Of a DNA stretch of 64,000 nt, positions 62,917 through 64,000 are shown in pieces. Origin of the DNA: Bacteroidota bacterium (lineage in GTDB: Bacteria > Bacteroidota > Bacteroidia > Sphingobacteriales > Sphingobacteriaceae); assembly GCA_018266915.1 (NCBI GenBank), contig JAFDZM010000045.1, positions 62,001 through 126,000 on the forward strand, given 5' to 3'. Each line of letters begins with the position of its first letter. Position 1 is the stretch's first letter. The translations under genes and the position numbers were made by a program. Under the pieces are notes generated by a model. It worked only from the letters and a program-made list of their open reading frames with translations, did no database searches and was not told the DNA's origin.

Positions 62917-63465
62917 TTATTGATTTACCCCGCGGGTAAAATCCTGTTTCAATTTATTCAAGCTGGTTGATATACTGGTATCTACCTGCATATCGCCTAC
63001 CGTAAGTACAAATCCGCCTATGAGTTTCGGATCAACTTTGGTATGCAGTTCAATAGTACCTTTGGTTGCTGCTTCCAGTTCGGCAACAATCTTCTTTTTG
63101 TTTTCTTCAGACAACGGAGTAGCCGAAGTTACATAAGCCCTGATAATGTGTTTGATCACATTATATTGGTTAATAAACTCCTTCGCAGTAGCATATAATA
63201 TCTCCGAACGGCTTTTGTTGATCATGATCTTGAAGAAAGAATCGGTAAGCTTGCTTACTTTGGCACCAAAGATGGCTTCCAGTATCTTGATCTTCTTGGC
63301 ATGAGCAACGATAGGGTTTGCCAAAACTGCCTGAAGCTGGTAATTGGCCTTTAATGTTTGCGAAAAAAACACCATATCCTTTTTCGTCTCTTCGAGGGAT
63401 TTTTGTTCCATCGCAAGATCGATCAATGATTTGGCATACCTGGTTGCAACTGTTAATTCAGACAT
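62917..63465 (-). CDS. atpH: F1F0 ATP synthase delta subunit
   Basis: 182 aa. Peripheral-stalk subunit linking b to alpha. N-terminal helical domain (TVATRYAKSLIDLAMEQKSLEE) and C-terminal ITSATPLS-type segment (YVTSATPLSEENKKKIVAELE, DPKLIGGFVLTVGDMQVDTSI) match the family. It lies 30 bp before atpA and 108 bp after atpF; that second gap holds a heptad inverted repeat. Confidence 0.95.
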   Translation of the reverse strand: MSELTVATRYAKSLIDLAMEQKSLEETKKDMVFFSQTLKANYQLQAVLANPIVAHAKKIKILEAIFGAKVSKLTDSFFKIMINKSRSEILYATAKEFINQYNVIKHIIRAYVTSATPLSEENKKKIVAELEAATKGTIELHTKVDPKLIGGFVLTVGDMQVDTSISTSLNKLKQDFTRGVNQ

Positions 63466-63475
63466 ATCTTCTTTT

Positions 63476-63576
63476 TAGATATGAGATGTGAGATATGAGA
63501 TGTGAGACTTGAGACTAAGGACACAAATGTTCGCTTTTCTAATCTCATATCTCATATCTCACATCTCCTATCTCTA
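63476..63576. repeat. GAGATNT-heptad inverted repeat between atpF and atpH
   Basis: The plus strand from 63476 reads TAGATAT, GAGATGT, GAGATAT, GAGATGT, GAGACTT, GAGACTA in exact 7-nt steps. The minus strand from about 63571 reads GAGATAG, GAGATGT, GAGATAT, GAGATAT, GAGATTA. The arms pair at about 30 of 33 positions around a loop of about 30 nt. The right arm reaches the atpF stop codon. Same word as the element at 61186. Confidence 0.78.
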
Positions 63577-64000
63577 TTTCAATTTCACTTCCTTTAAAAG
63601 GTCAGATACTAATTGGTCTTGTTTCTTTTGATCTTCAAATTGTTTACGCAAGATCTTCTCAGCAATATCTATCGATAAGGTAGCTACCTGGTTTTTTACG
63701 TCAGCCATAGCTATTGCTTTCTGGTTTTCAATCTCGATGCGGGCGCGTTCTATCATGCGGCCTGCTTCTGCATTGGCAGCGTCTTTTGCTTCGCCGATGA
63801 TCTGGTCTTTAACCTTTTTAGCTTCACGCAGGATGTTATCGCGTTCGATACGTGCTTGTTTCAAAAGCTCGTCGTTTTCGCTGGTCAAACGTGCCATTTC
63901 TTCTTTGGCAGCTTCGGCCATTGAAAGGGCGCTTTCAATTGATTTTTCACGTTCGCTGATAGCGGCCAGGATCGGTTTCCAGGCAAACTTTCCTAAAATG
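63574..64000 (-). CDS. atpF: F1F0 ATP synthase b subunit, C-terminal part
   Basis: 142 codons are visible and the N-terminus lies beyond the right edge: the frame stays open past the ATG at 63921 through GKFAWKPILAAISEREKSIESAL, so 63921 is not the start. FAWKPILAAISEREKSI is the conserved junction after the membrane helix of subunit b. The rest is a long Ala/Glu/Lys coiled coil (EARKVKD-like repeats) ending in the delta-binding part. It forms the peripheral stalk with atpH product. First of the four atp genes seen. Confidence 0.95.
   Translation of the reverse strand, partial: ILGKFAWKPILAAISEREKSIESALSMAEAAKEEMARLTSENDELLKQARIERDNILREAKKVKDQIIGEAKDAANAEAGRMIERARIEIENQKAIAMADVKNQVATLSIDIAEKILRKQFEDQKKQDQLVSDLLKEVKLK

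Noticed and set aside
1..64000. tRNA or rRNA genes
   Set aside because: No cloverleaf with a GGTTCRA-type T-arm or rRNA signature was noticed on either strand; a dedicated tRNA scan was not possible.

Overview
The window comes from a Bacteroidota chromosome, most likely a Sphingobacteriaceae-type soil or water bacterium (Mucilaginibacter/Pedobacter-like; the genus is inference). Evidence: type IX secretion (T9SS) C-terminal sorting domains, a gldB lipoprotein next to nadE, an atp operon running F-H-A-G with no atpD/C behind it, many SPII lipoproteins, TAnnTTTG-type -7 boxes, and weak or absent Shine-Dalgarno sequences. No rRNA, tRNA, CRISPR array, insertion sequence or prophage is visible.

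Layout. 1-8.0 kb: partial Ldh_2-family dehydrogenase, NHL-propeller lipoprotein, P1-family (DmpA-like) peptidase, a beta-barrel/GT39 gene pair, and a PQQ dehydrogenase with a cytochrome c insert. 8.0-9.1 kb: PIN-type toxin-antitoxin pair and a DinB-like protein. 9.25-12.3 kb: five-gene minus-strand operon of two haem-motif lipoproteins, YceI, a DUF5777-like barrel and an OB-fold protein. 12.5-17.0 kb: 2-oxoglutarate dehydrogenase sucA-sucB. 17.2-25.2 kb: a probable photoprotection island (cryptochrome DASH, TetR, HAD phosphatase, AarF/ABC1 kinase, Dabb protein, two atypical SDRs, CPD photolyase). 25.2-29.8 kb: two FKBP lipoproteins, MarR regulator, gamma-glutamyltransferase, small outer-membrane barrel. 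29.9-55.9 kb: secreted-protein region with a subtilisin-like T9SS protease, a 65-aa membrane peptide, and five tandem giant T9SS proteins (1132-1605 aa). The five share a ~640-aa C-terminal half and a 'GNWS' module but carry different N-terminal modules (seven MBG repeats; two NHL propellers; one NHL propeller; plain beta repeats; one NHL propeller). 56.2-60.1 kb: DUF4136 lipoprotein, nadE, gldB, small membrane protein. 60.3-64.0 kb: atpG, atpA, atpH and partial atpF.

Most notable signals. (1) A class of intergenic inverted repeats whose arms are degenerate ~7-nt tandem repeats, each locus or operon with its own word: GAGATNT twice inside the atp operon, AGTTNTR between sucA and sucB, AGTTNGC behind ggt, and a looser TGATT version at 9.15 kb. 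(2) The five-paralog surface-protein locus, one member of which has a G10 run near its 5' end (possible slippage switch) and four of which use GTG or TTG starts. (3) A HAD gene with no usable ATG, whose 5' end is occupied by a dispersed palindromic repeat that recurs behind atpG.
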